Origin: Nanohaloarchaea archaeon B1-Br10_U2g1
Lineage (GTDB): Archaea > Nanohalarchaeota > Nanosalinia > Nanosalinales > Nanosalinaceae
DNA length: 39,550 nucleotides
Assembly (NCBI GenBank): GCA_001563875.1
Contig: LKMN01000004.1
Span: forward strand, 1-39,550
Direction: 5' to 3'
Part shown: positions 31,558 to 39,364 of the stretch, one piece after another
Layout of the letters: each line of letters begins with the position of its first letter
Position numbering within the stretch: position 1 is the first letter of the stretch
The notes under the pieces: model-generated
Seen by the model: only the letters and a program-made list of their open reading frames with translations
Database searches by the model: none
Told to the model about the DNA's origin: nothing
Made by a program: the position numbers and the translations under genes

Positions 31558-31937
31558 CTGTAAGGATTGAAATCTCTTTTTGTTGAGTCTTCCTTACTTT
31601 TTTCCCCTGTTTTTTCTGATCTTCTATCTTTCTGTTGGTTCTCAGTGTTTCTTGGCTTTTCTTCTTGTTGCCTCTGTCTTTTCTGAGAGTTTCTGTTCCC
31701 AGAACTATTTTTTTGTCTTGACTGTCTTTGTTGTTGGTTTAAGGCCTGCTGATTTCTTTCTTGTTCTCTTCTCTGGAACTCTTCTAGGAAACGGTCGGTG
31801 TCGATACCTTCCTCCTCTAAAGCTGTAATATGTCTCTGCAGCTGTTGCTGTACAATATTAAGCAGTCTTGAAAGTTCTTTCTGTTCGTGTAGAAGTGTTT
31901 CTACCGCTCCTTTATGGCGTCCTACTTTCTCGTTCAT
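31554..31937 (-). CDS. Q-rich coiled-coil protein
   Basis: 127 residues. The first half is an amphipathic coiled coil (HKGAVETLLHEQKELSRLLN then VQQQLQRHITALEEEG). Residues 70-127 are low-complexity, rich in Gln, Asn, Arg and Glu (REQERNQQALNQQQRQSRQ), and surely disordered. This composition is rare in the window. It may mediate assembly or bind nucleic acid, but there is no family I can name. Its stop shares TTAG with the rhomboid gene stop; the next gene upstream on the strand (TraB) ends 35 bp away, so both may be co-transcribed. Confidence 0.65.
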   Translation of the reverse strand: MNEKVGRHKGAVETLLHEQKELSRLLNIVQQQLQRHITALEEEGIDTDRFLEEFQRREQERNQQALNQQQRQSRQKNSSGNRNSQKRQRQQEEKPRNTENQQKDRRSEKTGEKSKEDSTKRDFNPYS

Positions 31938-31972
31938 AACTCGGGGTTTCTATTACATCCTTAAAATCTTTG

Positions 31973-33103
31973 TTAGATTGTGGCTATCAGGGATGCTATA
32001 TAACCTGCTCCTACAAATGTTGCTAGAGCTCCGAACAGTGATACTAGTCCGAATGTCAGCAGTATTCTTCCTACCTGGTTGTGCCAGAGATCTCTGTAAC
32101 CGGTTATGTATGCTATATCCTCCAGCTCCTTTACTTTTGGAGGATAGAACCTTCCTTCTACGTATGCCGCCACCATTCCAGCACCTAAAACCGGTGTTAA
32201 AGATGTTAGAGGGGAGCTAAAGAAAACCGCTACCCAGGTTAGGACGTGTGAACGAGCTAATATAGCTCCTAAGAGAGCTCCAAAACTGTTTGCTAGAACC
32301 CAGAAAGTGGTTGCCTCCATACCGGTATCGAAATCTATACCTAAGAAGGCGTAAGCAAGCATCGAAAGTATTACAACAGGTATTCCGTAGTTGGCAATCT
32401 TAAGCCAGGGGATAAACTTTCTTCTCATCTCAGGCAGTTCTGCGCCTTCATCCTCTAACTCATCTATAATTCCTTGTACATGTGCAGCTCCAACAACGAG
32501 TAAAGCGTGGTCGAACTTCTTCTCCTTAAGTTTCTCGACCATGTAGACGTTTCTCTCATCTAAAAATACTTGTTTAACAGATGGGAAGTCCTTCTCCAAA
32601 TCTTTTACAATGCTTCCAACTATATCTTCCTGTTTAAGTTCTTCTATAGATAGATCAAACTCTTCGGTTTGGAAAAAGCTGAAAAGCTTCAGCTTCTCCC
32701 ACAGGGTCAGCTCATCTCTTATTCTTTTGAAGGTCGTATTGATATCACGGTCGACAAGTTCGTAGTCAATATCTTTCTTTTCAGCCTGTTCAACAGCCTC
32801 AAGCATCTCTGCTCCGGGTTTAACTCCTTCCTCCATTCCTAGTCTTCTCTGGTATATACTGAGTAGTAGGTTGAAGAGCAGTAGGTAGCCTTTACCGTCT
32901 CTTATAGCTTCAACTACATCTAGGTCCCTCCATCCTGACTCGTTTCTCAGTGAGTCAAAACGTTGAGAATCAAGCTCTACACCTATCAGATCTGGCTCTA
33001 TATCTTCAACAAGCTCTACAACTTGTTTCCGGCTTTCCTCAGACACGTGAGCGGTTCCAAGAACTGTAACCTTCTTATCGCCTAGATCTACGGTCTTCCT
33101 CAT
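31973..33103 (-). CDS. TraB/PrgY family membrane protein
   Basis: 376 residues. The N-terminal half is a TraB domain, starting KKVTVLGTAHVSEESRKQVV (GTAHVS hallmark) and DLIGVELDSQRFDSL, with a second conserved motif DHALLVVGAAHVQGI (about 197-211). The C-terminal 150 residues hold four to five transmembrane helices (for example about 238-256, 262-285, 288-312 and 345-376). The fold resembles erythromycin esterase-like/TIKI metal-dependent hydrolases; PrgY is known for limiting a peptide pheromone. Archaeal role unknown. Divergent from the small membrane gene at 33219. Confidence 0.88.
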   Translation of the reverse strand: MRKTVDLGDKKVTVLGTAHVSEESRKQVVELVEDIEPDLIGVELDSQRFDSLRNESGWRDLDVVEAIRDGKGYLLLFNLLLSIYQRRLGMEEGVKPGAEMLEAVEQAEKKDIDYELVDRDINTTFKRIRDELTLWEKLKLFSFFQTEEFDLSIEELKQEDIVGSIVKDLEKDFPSVKQVFLDERNVYMVEKLKEKKFDHALLVVGAAHVQGIIDELEDEGAELPEMRRKFIPWLKIANYGIPVVILSMLAYAFLGIDFDTGMEATTFWVLANSFGALLGAILARSHVLTWVAVFFSSPLTSLTPVLGAGMVAAYVEGRFYPPKVKELEDIAYITGYRDLWHNQVGRILLTFGLVSLFGALATFVGAGYIASLIATI

Positions 33104-33189
33104 CGTTGTGCCTACCTATCATGGTTAGATGTTTTAATACTAATAAAACCGGTACGACACCATACAGAACCGGTATAGTTCAACAAACC

Positions 33190-33200
33190 GTTTAAATAAA
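33190..33200 (+). promoter_or_regulatory. TATA box of the 33219 gene
   Basis: GTTTAAATAAA is centred about 25 nt before ATG 33219; the two genes 33219 and 33581 probably share this promoter. Confidence 0.5.
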
Positions 33201-33218
33201 GAGATTTCTTGTCTATCT

Positions 33219-33578
33219 ATGAGTTTGGTAGCCTCTTTCGCAATATTCTTGGTAAGCCTCTTGGTAGGAGGCTTTGGTATCTACGTCGCTGCAAGCATAG
33301 TTGTTGATGTAAAGGATTACTGGGAGGCCGTAGGGACCGCTCTTCTAGGAGCAATAGCGGGAGGTATAGCTGCTTTACTGGTAGGATGGATACCGCTTTT
33401 TGGAACATTCCTGACTCTTTTGGTCTGGATAGGAGTTATTAATTGGCGTTACCCGGGCGGATGGATTGATGCCTTGTTCATAGGTTTTACGGCTTGGATA
33501 GTAACTATTACGGTTCTCATAGTTCTTGGTGCTTTAGGGCTACCTATACAAGATGCTGTAGGTGTAGCCGGTGCTTAA
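33219..33578 (+). CDS. Four-helix membrane protein, 119 aa
   Basis: 119 residues, nearly all membrane-embedded: helices about 5-28, 39-56, 60-75 and 85-106, with small charged loops (VDVKDYWEAVG) and glycine-rich packing (GAIAGGIAALLVGW). Similar small proteins occur in haloarchaea, without known function. Its TAA stop is followed after two bases by the start of the nuclease gene, indicating one transcript and probably coupled translation. Confidence 0.7.
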   Translation: MSLVASFAIFLVSLLVGGFGIYVAASIVVDVKDYWEAVGTALLGAIAGGIAALLVGWIPLFGTFLTLLVWIGVINWRYPGGWIDALFIGFTAWIVTITVLIVLGALGLPIQDAVGVAGA

Positions 33579-33580
33579 AA

Positions 33581-34105
33581 ATGAAAAAAGCAGTTCTGAT
33601 TTCATCGATAATAACTTTAACAGTTTTTTTAGTGGCGGAAAACTTCCAGACAGACGACGTTTTTGAAGCTGAATTAGAGAGGGTTATAGATGGCGACACC
33701 ATTGAAGTTACTTTTAACGGTAGAACGGAGTCTGTAAGACTTATTGGAATAGATACGCCTGAAATACATTCAGAGAACGAACCAGAGTATTTCCAAGGTG
33801 TTCCGGAAACAAGAGAAGGAGAAAAATGCCTGGAAAAATGGGCGGAAAAGTCCACTGACTACGTTGAAAAACGACTGGATACAGAAAATGTTAGAATAAG
33901 TTATGAGGGCGACAGAAGAGACCAGTACGGCCGTTTACGTGCTCATGTATATCTTCCTGGATCTGAAGATACTTTGAACTACGAACTAGTTAAGAAAGGT
34001 TACGCCAATGTTTTCCCTGTGGAGTTTGAACAACGAGAAGAGTTTCAAGAGGCAGAGAAGAGAGCTATTGGAAAAGAGCAAGGGCTGTGGGAGTGTAGAA
34101 CCTAG
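33581..34105 (+). CDS. Exported thermonuclease (SNase-like nuclease)
   Basis: 174 residues. A signal peptide or anchor at 1-20 (KKAVLISSIITLTVFLVAEN) precedes an SNase (OB-fold) domain. The active-site residues of staphylococcal nuclease are present: D37 and D39 (VIDGDT), R53 and D58-T-P-E61 (RLIGIDTPE), and R118 (YGRLRAHVY). A Ca2+-dependent phosphodiesterase cutting DNA and RNA outside the cell is expected. The upstream-extended frame from 33494 runs inside the previous gene and is rejected. For a small host-dependent archaeon, an exported nuclease could release nucleotides for uptake (inference). Confidence 0.9.
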   Translation: MKKAVLISSIITLTVFLVAENFQTDDVFEAELERVIDGDTIEVTFNGRTESVRLIGIDTPEIHSENEPEYFQGVPETREGEKCLEKWAEKSTDYVEKRLDTENVRISYEGDRRDQYGRLRAHVYLPGSEDTLNYELVKKGYANVFPVEFEQREEFQEAEKRAIGKEQGLWECRT

Positions 34106-34902
34106 TTTTTCAAAAATTTGACTACGGATTCACGTTTCTCGGGATTACAGTCTATCCAATCGGTATGTCCTCCTTGCTCAAAAACCTTTTTGGTAGAGTT
34201 TGAGAGGTTGGAACTGAGATAGTCGGTGCTTTCTTTCACTGCAGGCACCTCTCTGTTATCTGTCAGAAGCACCTCTACGTCAATACTGTTTACTTCCGGC
34301 GGATTTTCTAGGTCCGCTAAAGATTTTAGATCATTTTTAACCCCCTCACGTTTCTCAGTTATAGGAGGAACAGTAGACATCAGCCTCTTAAAGTAGTCAA
34401 GCTGCTCAGACTTGGTGACCTGAGAATGTGAAACAAGTCTAAATACGGTTTTTGGGAACAACTTTACCGAAGCCTTCAGAACCTGTTCCGACAGTTTGAG
34501 AGTAAAGCTGTTGTAAGCAATTCTGTGTTCGAAGAACCAGTCCCCAAGATCGTGAGGATGATCGTAGGAAGTTATCACAACAGAGTCTAGGACCGCTTTG
34601 TCAATACTTTCGGGATACTGTTTCATGAACTCGATACCGGGAAGTCCACCGGCGGAGTATGCCACCAAATCTACACTATCTAAAGAGTTCTCATCTAAGA
34701 TCTTCTTGGCTAGCCTAGCCTGATTTTTGGGACTTTTACCCTCCTCTATATCTGTTCCAGGATAGCCTGGACGTGAGAAACTGATAGTTTGGAAACCTTC
34801 ATGCCTCAAAACGTGTCCTAGTAGTTCTGCCTGTTTCAAGCCTCCAAAGCTGCCATGGAATATTATCACTGGTTTTCCGGAGCCGCTGATTCTGTACTTC
34901 AC
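34102..34902 (-). CDS. Alpha/beta hydrolase
   Basis: 266 residues with an alpha/beta-hydrolase fold: oxyanion-hole block IIFHGSFGG (13-21), nucleophile S83 in LVAYSAGGLPG (GxSxG-like, first Gly replaced by Ala), an Asp in LLTDNREVPAV (about 212), and the catalytic His in GGHTDWID (about 247). The middle (120-190) is a helical lid. Substrate unknown; esterase or lipase activity cannot be told apart. Its stop shares CTAG with the nuclease gene. Start ATG 34902. Confidence 0.85.
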   Translation of the reverse strand: MKYRISGSGKPVIIFHGSFGGLKQAELLGHVLRHEGFQTISFSRPGYPGTDIEEGKSPKNQARLAKKILDENSLDSVDLVAYSAGGLPGIEFMKQYPESIDKAVLDSVVITSYDHPHDLGDWFFEHRIAYNSFTLKLSEQVLKASVKLFPKTVFRLVSHSQVTKSEQLDYFKRLMSTVPPITEKREGVKNDLKSLADLENPPEVNSIDVEVLLTDNREVPAVKESTDYLSSNLSNSTKKVFEQGGHTDWIDCNPEKRESVVKFLKN

Positions 34903-34987
34903 ATTTTAACACTGTTCTTAGTCTGTTTTTTAAGCTGTTTTTACTGGCAGGTGTGCTTAGAGCAGGATACCTTTCTCGATATACACA

Positions 34988-34998
34988 ACAAATATAAG
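34988..34998 (+). promoter_or_regulatory. TATA box deciding the start of the GHKL gene
   Basis: ACAAATATAAG is centred about 28 nt before ATG 35022, so that ATG is chosen over the in-frame ATG at 34998. Confidence 0.5.
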
Positions 34999-35021
34999 TG
35001 TTACTACATCATAGTAACATT

Positions 35022-35858
35022 ATGAGTGTGGGCCTTGAAAAAACAGTCGAGAAAGAACTATCCGGTACAAACCTACCAGATCCAGAAACAGTGATCGACC
35101 ATGAGTTCGGCAACCACTTACAACTGAAAATACCTTATACTGATTCTCCAGAAACAGATAATAGGGAGATATGGGAAGCGAGCCCTAGGTACGAATCTGA
35201 CTTCGAGAGCACCCATGTAATTGACTCTCTGAATGAGCTTAAAGGCAGAAATGAAGAAGGATTTGTCAACGAGAAATACGAAGAGTTTTCAGGGCCAGAA
35301 CAGCTTATAGAAGAGTTCACGAAAGATTCTAAAGCACCAGTCTACCCTAGAAGAGTTGCGTTTGAAGGTAAAAATGTCATAGAGAATTCTAGAAAGCTCA
35401 GTGAACCTCTTAGCACAGATGAAGAAACTTCTCTAGACTATATTCTATCAACGTTTGGACACGGCAAGGAAGAAATCTACAGCGATTTGGACATAACCGT
35501 AGATTGTCCTGAAGACGACTTCTACGTAAGAGGCGGATCAGAACTGTGGTTAGCAACACATACAATAAAGAAAAACTGGATAGACCATGGAGAGGGACTG
35601 GAAGACTATTCAGAACTTTTTGTGAATGTAGAGTCAGAAGAAGACTACGTGGAACTGGATATATATGACAACGGACCAGGACTAAACGGTTACAGCACAG
35701 AAGAAATATTTGAGTACGGGGAAGGAGAAAATACAGGGCTAGGTCTTGGAATGGTAAAAGAGCTAGTAGAACTCAACAACGGCTCAGTAGAATACTGCCC
35801 AGCAAACGCCGAGAAAAGAAACGGTATGGGCTATAAAATTAAACTAGAGAAGTCATGA
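35022..35858 (+). CDS. Orphan GHKL ATPase (histidine kinase-like)
   Basis: 278 residues. The C-terminal 130 residues are a HATPase domain: N-box-like THTIKKNWIDHG (second Asn kept), G1 DIYDNGPGLNG, G2 GEGENTGLGLGMVKELVELN. The N-terminal 150 residues are acidic and of unknown fold; I see no clear H-box with the phosphoacceptor His-Glu, no transmembrane segment and no sensor domain. No response regulator gene is nearby. It could be a serine-kinase-like regulator or a chaperone-type ATPase. Start ATG 35022 is supported by the TATA position. Confidence 0.8.
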   Translation: MSVGLEKTVEKELSGTNLPDPETVIDHEFGNHLQLKIPYTDSPETDNREIWEASPRYESDFESTHVIDSLNELKGRNEEGFVNEKYEEFSGPEQLIEEFTKDSKAPVYPRRVAFEGKNVIENSRKLSEPLSTDEETSLDYILSTFGHGKEEIYSDLDITVDCPEDDFYVRGGSELWLATHTIKKNWIDHGEGLEDYSELFVNVESEEDYVELDIYDNGPGLNGYSTEEIFEYGEGENTGLGLGMVKELVELNNGSVEYCPANAEKRNGMGYKIKLEKS

Positions 35859-35859
35859 A

Positions 35860-35904
35860 ACAGTCTAACTAACCGACTATCTTATTATTATCAAGATAGA
35901 CTGT
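35860..35904 (+). repeat. Hairpin-forming inverted repeats after the GHKL gene
   Basis: CTATCTT (35877-35883) pairs with AAGATAG (35893-35899), and ACAGTCT (35860-35866) pairs with AGACTGT (35898-35904); the two stems exclude each other partly. They start two bases after the stop codon, so a 3'-end RNA structure is likely. There is no clear T-run. The remaining 35905-36127 is empty as far as I can see. Confidence 0.4.
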
Positions 35905-36127
35905 CCGCTCTTTCACGTCAGAGGCTATGTGTCGTACTGTTAGTATAGTACTATTCCTTGCTGTTTGACGGCTTCACTACTCTTTTCCATACTTGTTCTA
36001 GAACTCGTGTATATACCAAGGTATTATCCTTAACCTCTCAGGCAGGACATGAGAAACATTTTGTAGTGGATTAATGTATCGTGAATTTCAAGCTTTTAAC
36101 CTGTCTCCTTTCTGTACTGTATTGGTT

Positions 36128-37330
36128 TCACATCCCAACTGGTATGAAAGGTAGGTAGTAGAGTCCTAGCCCTATCAGAACCACTGATGCTAGTAGTGTT
36201 GTCCATGTAACTGCTTTGTCTGGCCCGTACCACAGATTTTTAGTGAGTACGGCAAACAGGAAGATTACTAGTTCTATCAGCATGTACATCATTAGGTAGA
36301 GCAGGATGTAAGAAGTGTATGCTGCTGTGCTGAGCGATACATCCGCTAGAACACCTGTAAACACTAATGGTAGTGCTACTGAACAAGGCAGCTCTACAAG
36401 AGTGATGCCTGCAGCGAAAAGTATTACAGCTCCGGCTATCGCCATAAAACCTGTTGAATCACTGTGTAATCTGTCCGATACCTTGTTCTGGAACTCGCTT
36501 ACGTACTTGTTTCCGGTGGTCTTACAGGTTGGACCGTGCTTATAGAAATCTAGGAACTTTTTGAAGAAGTAAAGTCCTCCTATTAATCCTGCGGCTCCGA
36601 TTAGGATGTTTAGTATGTTAAAGTATCCTACAAAGCTCTCTAATACGTTATACCAGATAAAGATTATGCTGCCGTAGACAGCTACTGTAGTGAAGATGAA
36701 TAGTCCTCCGTAAGTCAGGATTTTTCTTCTTGAATCGAATTTTATCACAATACCTAGGACTAAGAGCAATGCTCCTATACTGCAGACGTTCAACCCATCT
36801 ATGAATCCTAATAGGACTGCTAAACCTGTCAAAGAATAGTCGGCTAAATCAACCTCTCCTAGATACGGTATATAGGCTTTTTCGGACTCTTCTGAACTGT
36901 TTTCTTCACCTTCTGTCTCAGAAGGTTCACCGAGCTCTTTCTCAACAATTGATTCGATATCCTCTCCTACTGAGGGGTTGAAACCCAGAAACTTTTCGCC
37001 TTCAATAAACGTTAGAGGTGTGGCGATCCTACCAACTTCGACACTGTGCTGCTGCTCTAAATCTTCTATCTTATCGATAGTTCTCGGATCATTGATATCA
37101 TAAGACTCTATCACTAAACCAGGATAGTTCTCCTTCAACTCTTCGTGGAAAACCTCCTGGTCCGCACAGTATGGACATCCATCAGCGTATACATAATCTA
37201 TGGTTAAGCTATCATTACTCTGTTCGTATTCTAGATCTCCGGTTTCTCCATTCGCAGCTATTCCTGTAGAAAGTAGCAATGTCAAGATTAAGATTAATTT
37301 CAGGTTATTGATGTTTGGTATACTGTTCAT
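36128..37330 (-). CDS. Glutaredoxin-CcdA fusion membrane protein
   Basis: 400 residues. A signal-anchor (residues 10-26) leads to an extracytoplasmic thioredoxin/glutaredoxin-like domain with C52-P-Y-C55 (YADGCPYCADQEVF) and a cis-Pro block ATPLTFIEGEKFLGF. After an acidic linker (about 133-160) come six or seven transmembrane helices of the CcdA/DsbD type with the two conserved cysteines: FIDGLNVCSIGALL and LVELPCSVALPLVFTG. The protein should pass electrons from the cytoplasm across the membrane to its own outer thiol domain, supporting disulfide reduction outside. The gene next upstream on the strand is a membrane wHTH protein. Confidence 0.88.
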   Translation of the reverse strand: MNSIPNINNLKLILILTLLLSTGIAANGETGDLEYEQSNDSLTIDYVYADGCPYCADQEVFHEELKENYPGLVIESYDINDPRTIDKIEDLEQQHSVEVGRIATPLTFIEGEKFLGFNPSVGEDIESIVEKELGEPSETEGEENSSEESEKAYIPYLGEVDLADYSLTGLAVLLGFIDGLNVCSIGALLLVLGIVIKFDSRRKILTYGGLFIFTTVAVYGSIIFIWYNVLESFVGYFNILNILIGAAGLIGGLYFFKKFLDFYKHGPTCKTTGNKYVSEFQNKVSDRLHSDSTGFMAIAGAVILFAAGITLVELPCSVALPLVFTGVLADVSLSTAAYTSYILLYLMMYMLIELVIFLFAVLTKNLWYGPDKAVTWTTLLASVVLIGLGLYYLPFIPVGM

Positions 37331-37394
37331 ATCCTAGATTTCTGAGAAACGGTTTAAATATGCTCGTTTCAGAAGATGTAACAGCCCGGAAAAA

Positions 37395-37898
37395 CTACTT
37401 TTCAGCCATAATGTCTCTGAGGTCGCCGGCAACCTCTACCTTCTTTGACATACCATTCTCTTCCCTTTCGACTATTTTCCTTTTCTCCATCTTCTTCAGT
37501 GTTCTTGAAACCTTTACCTTACCGAGATCAGTACCTTCCACTATCTCCTTCTGTAAGCTTACTCCCTCTCTATCAATAAGGAAGTTGAGAATACTTCTCT
37601 GTTCCTCAGGCAGAAATCTGGTTGTCTTCAAAGCCTTCTCCCTAAGGTCTTCTTTCTCAGTCCTAAAAGATCCGCTTAAATAGTAGTAGATAGTAATACC
37701 TACAATCACTCCTGTTAAAGACATCCCTACCACTGTCAGAAGTAGCGAATCTCCGCAGTCACAGTAAGGTCCCGTCACAAGACTGTGAACTGTTAGAAAT
37801 CCTCCTGTTACAAGAATCATGAAGGCTGTGAGTATAGTTATAACACCTACCAGTCTCTTCCAGAATCCGTTGAGATCAAGGCTCACTCTTTCCTCCAT
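37395..37898 (-). CDS. Membrane-anchored winged-helix regulator with extracytoplasmic CxC
   Basis: 167 residues. Two transmembrane helices at about 13-37 and 51-75 precede a winged helix at about 95-160 (PEEQRSILNFLIDREGVSLQ, KVKVSRTLKKMEKRKIVERE). The short loop between the helices holds C46-D-C48 (GPYCDCGDS), which would face outside and could be a redox switch. It is 64 bp upstream of the Grx-CcdA gene and on the same strand. I infer a regulator of that gene that senses external thiol state. The order (membrane first, wHTH last) is opposite to the regulator at 12800. Confidence 0.8.
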   Translation of the reverse strand: MEERVSLDLNGFWKRLVGVITILTAFMILVTGGFLTVHSLVTGPYCDCGDSLLLTVVGMSLTGVIVGITIYYYLSGSFRTEKEDLREKALKTTRFLPEEQRSILNFLIDREGVSLQKEIVEGTDLGKVKVSRTLKKMEKRKIVEREENGMSKKVEVAGDLRDIMAEK

Positions 37899-37966
37899 AT
37901 ATCACAGGATAAGATAAAATCTGATTTAAATCAACGGGAAAAAAGAGAAAGCGAAAGCAGATTTTC

Positions 37967-38248
37967 CTATTCCGGATGCGCCATCACATCGAGACCGAGA
38001 TCTCCTTCTTCTAGAAGACCGGAAGCTATCAACGTATAATGTATACTTCCTTCTAACACTAATTCTTGTTCAAGCACTGTATCCTGCTCTCCATGGGCCC
38101 TGATCTCCACATGGTGAGATCCTATATCCAGTTCAACCAACTCTGTTGTTTCTCTAAACCCTACATTTTCAGAAACCGGTTCTCCGTCCACCATTATATC
38201 TACTGAAGGCGCATCCGGCGAAAAATGTCCTATCTGCAACATCGGCAT
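37967..38248 (-). CDS. Single-domain DUF4397 protein
   Basis: 93 residues, one DUF4397 beta-sandwich: IGHFSPDAPSVDIMVDGEPV (the HASPDAPxVDV hallmark), ENVGFRETTELVELDIGSHH, then VLEGSIHYTLIASG. Family members in haloarchaea and bacteria are usually secreted, often with two repeats. This one has no signal peptide and only one domain, so it may be cytoplasmic or exported by another route. 226 bp upstream are empty of genes apart from weak hairpins. Confidence 0.8.
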   Translation of the reverse strand: MPMLQIGHFSPDAPSVDIMVDGEPVSENVGFRETTELVELDIGSHHVEIRAHGEQDTVLEQELVLEGSIHYTLIASGLLEEGDLGLDVMAHPE

Positions 38249-38475
38249 TTACAGTTCACCTGTATACCTATTCGGAGTAGAAAATTTTATGAGAAATTGC
38301 GGTCTCTAACATGCAAAACACCATCGGTGTATGTCTGATGCCAAATAAAGCTCCAGTACTCTACTCAAAGTAAGAAAAATAGAGATTCTACAGGTCCAAA
38401 CCAGTCTATAACTCTATTAAAAGTGGCTTATCATTCCTCTGTACATCAAGTGCTGGACAGAATTATTTCCAAGAT

Positions 38476-39336
38476 TTACATGATTTCGCGGCTGTAAATA
38501 TCCATCTGGTCGGAGAACTCTTCCAACATGTTTTTGAGACCTTCCTCGGAGATACCGTCCAGGCGCTCAGCCATAGAACCATAGTTCCTTTCTCTTACGT
38601 CTTCCCAGGCCTTAGGCTCCGACTCATACAATTCCACAATAACATCTATAGTATCTCTAAAGTTGTCCAGATAAACCGCTACCTGTAAGATATCCGTGGG
38701 AGCATCCAGATATACTTCAGCTCCTTTGTCCGTCTCTGAGACCTCATGATATCCTTCAAGCAGGTGCTCGCCTCTAGGAGCATCTCTATAAACATCTATA
38801 AGTGTTGGATCCATTTTTGAAGTCCAAGGTCCTGTATCTTGGTACAGAACCCATTCTTCGTCGTCTCTACCCCTCAACATATCTGCCCCCAAACCTTCGA
38901 GGCTGCCGAGAGTATCGGTTTCATCGCGGCCTAAATTACTCTTATGAGCGTATCCGTGGTCCTGGCCCTGGATCGCCTGGATGTTGACGGGAAGATGGCC
39001 TCGTCTATCGTCCATCCTTAGATTTGAACCGGTTGTCACATCAGGCTCAATTATCTTCAAAGCGTACATTGTGTACTCTTCTTCGTCACAGGCCCTGATA
39101 ACAAGTTCGTTAGGCTTATCCTTTAGCTGTCCTGCCTCATAGTGGTGAAGTCTGAACACGTCGTACTCTGTTCCCGGGGTTAGCTCGTTGAATGCATTAC
39201 CTAGTTCCTCGTCCATAGAACCGTCTTCAACCTTGAAACCCTCAGAAAAACCGTCTTCAAGTTTAAACCAGGCACGAGGAGCCAGCTCATTTGTCGAAAA
39301 GACATTGTTATTGGATCGATCAGCCATCACAGACAT
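38476..39336 (-). CDS. Unknown acidic soluble protein, 286 aa
   Basis: 286 residues; I do not recognise the family. N-terminal beta-rich region (EYDVFRLHHYEAGQL, NELVIRACDEEEYTMYALKI), a middle with GHLPVNIQAIQGQDHGYAHK, and a C-terminal helical part (AVYLDNFRDTIDVIVELYES, EGLKNMLEEFSDQMDIY). No signal peptide or membrane helix. A TATAAATA element (plus strand 39357-39364) lies about 24 nt before the ATG at 39336, so the start is well placed and the transcript leaderless. Confidence 0.65.
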   Translation of the reverse strand: MSVMADRSNNNVFSTNELAPRAWFKLEDGFSEGFKVEDGSMDEELGNAFNELTPGTEYDVFRLHHYEAGQLKDKPNELVIRACDEEEYTMYALKIIEPDVTTGSNLRMDDRRGHLPVNIQAIQGQDHGYAHKSNLGRDETDTLGSLEGLGADMLRGRDDEEWVLYQDTGPWTSKMDPTLIDVYRDAPRGEHLLEGYHEVSETDKGAEVYLDAPTDILQVAVYLDNFRDTIDVIVELYESEPKAWEDVRERNYGSMAERLDGISEEGLKNMLEEFSDQMDIYSREIM

Positions 39337-39356
39337 TTTAACAATACTAAACTCTG

Positions 39357-39364
39357 TATAAATA
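39357..39364 (-). promoter_or_regulatory. TATA box of the 38476-39336 gene
   Basis: Reads TATTTATA on the minus strand, about 24 nt before ATG 39336. The rest of the right end (39365-39550) shows no gene I can support. Confidence 0.5.

Noticed and set aside
33494-33580. Upstream extension of the exported nuclease frame (29 residues, Cys/Arg-rich)
   Set aside because: It lies inside the preceding membrane-protein gene in another frame and would mask a clean signal peptide beginning at 33581.
37315-37683. Plus-strand 122-residue frame across the start of the Grx-CcdA gene and the membrane wHTH gene
   Set aside because: It is antisense to two proteins with clear domains, and its Ser/Leu/Phe/Arg composition is typical of a shadow frame.
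38308-38345. Short hairpin ACACC-ATC-GGTGT and a 20-residue frame nearby
   Set aside because: Five base pairs with a three-base loop and a tiny frame are expected by chance.
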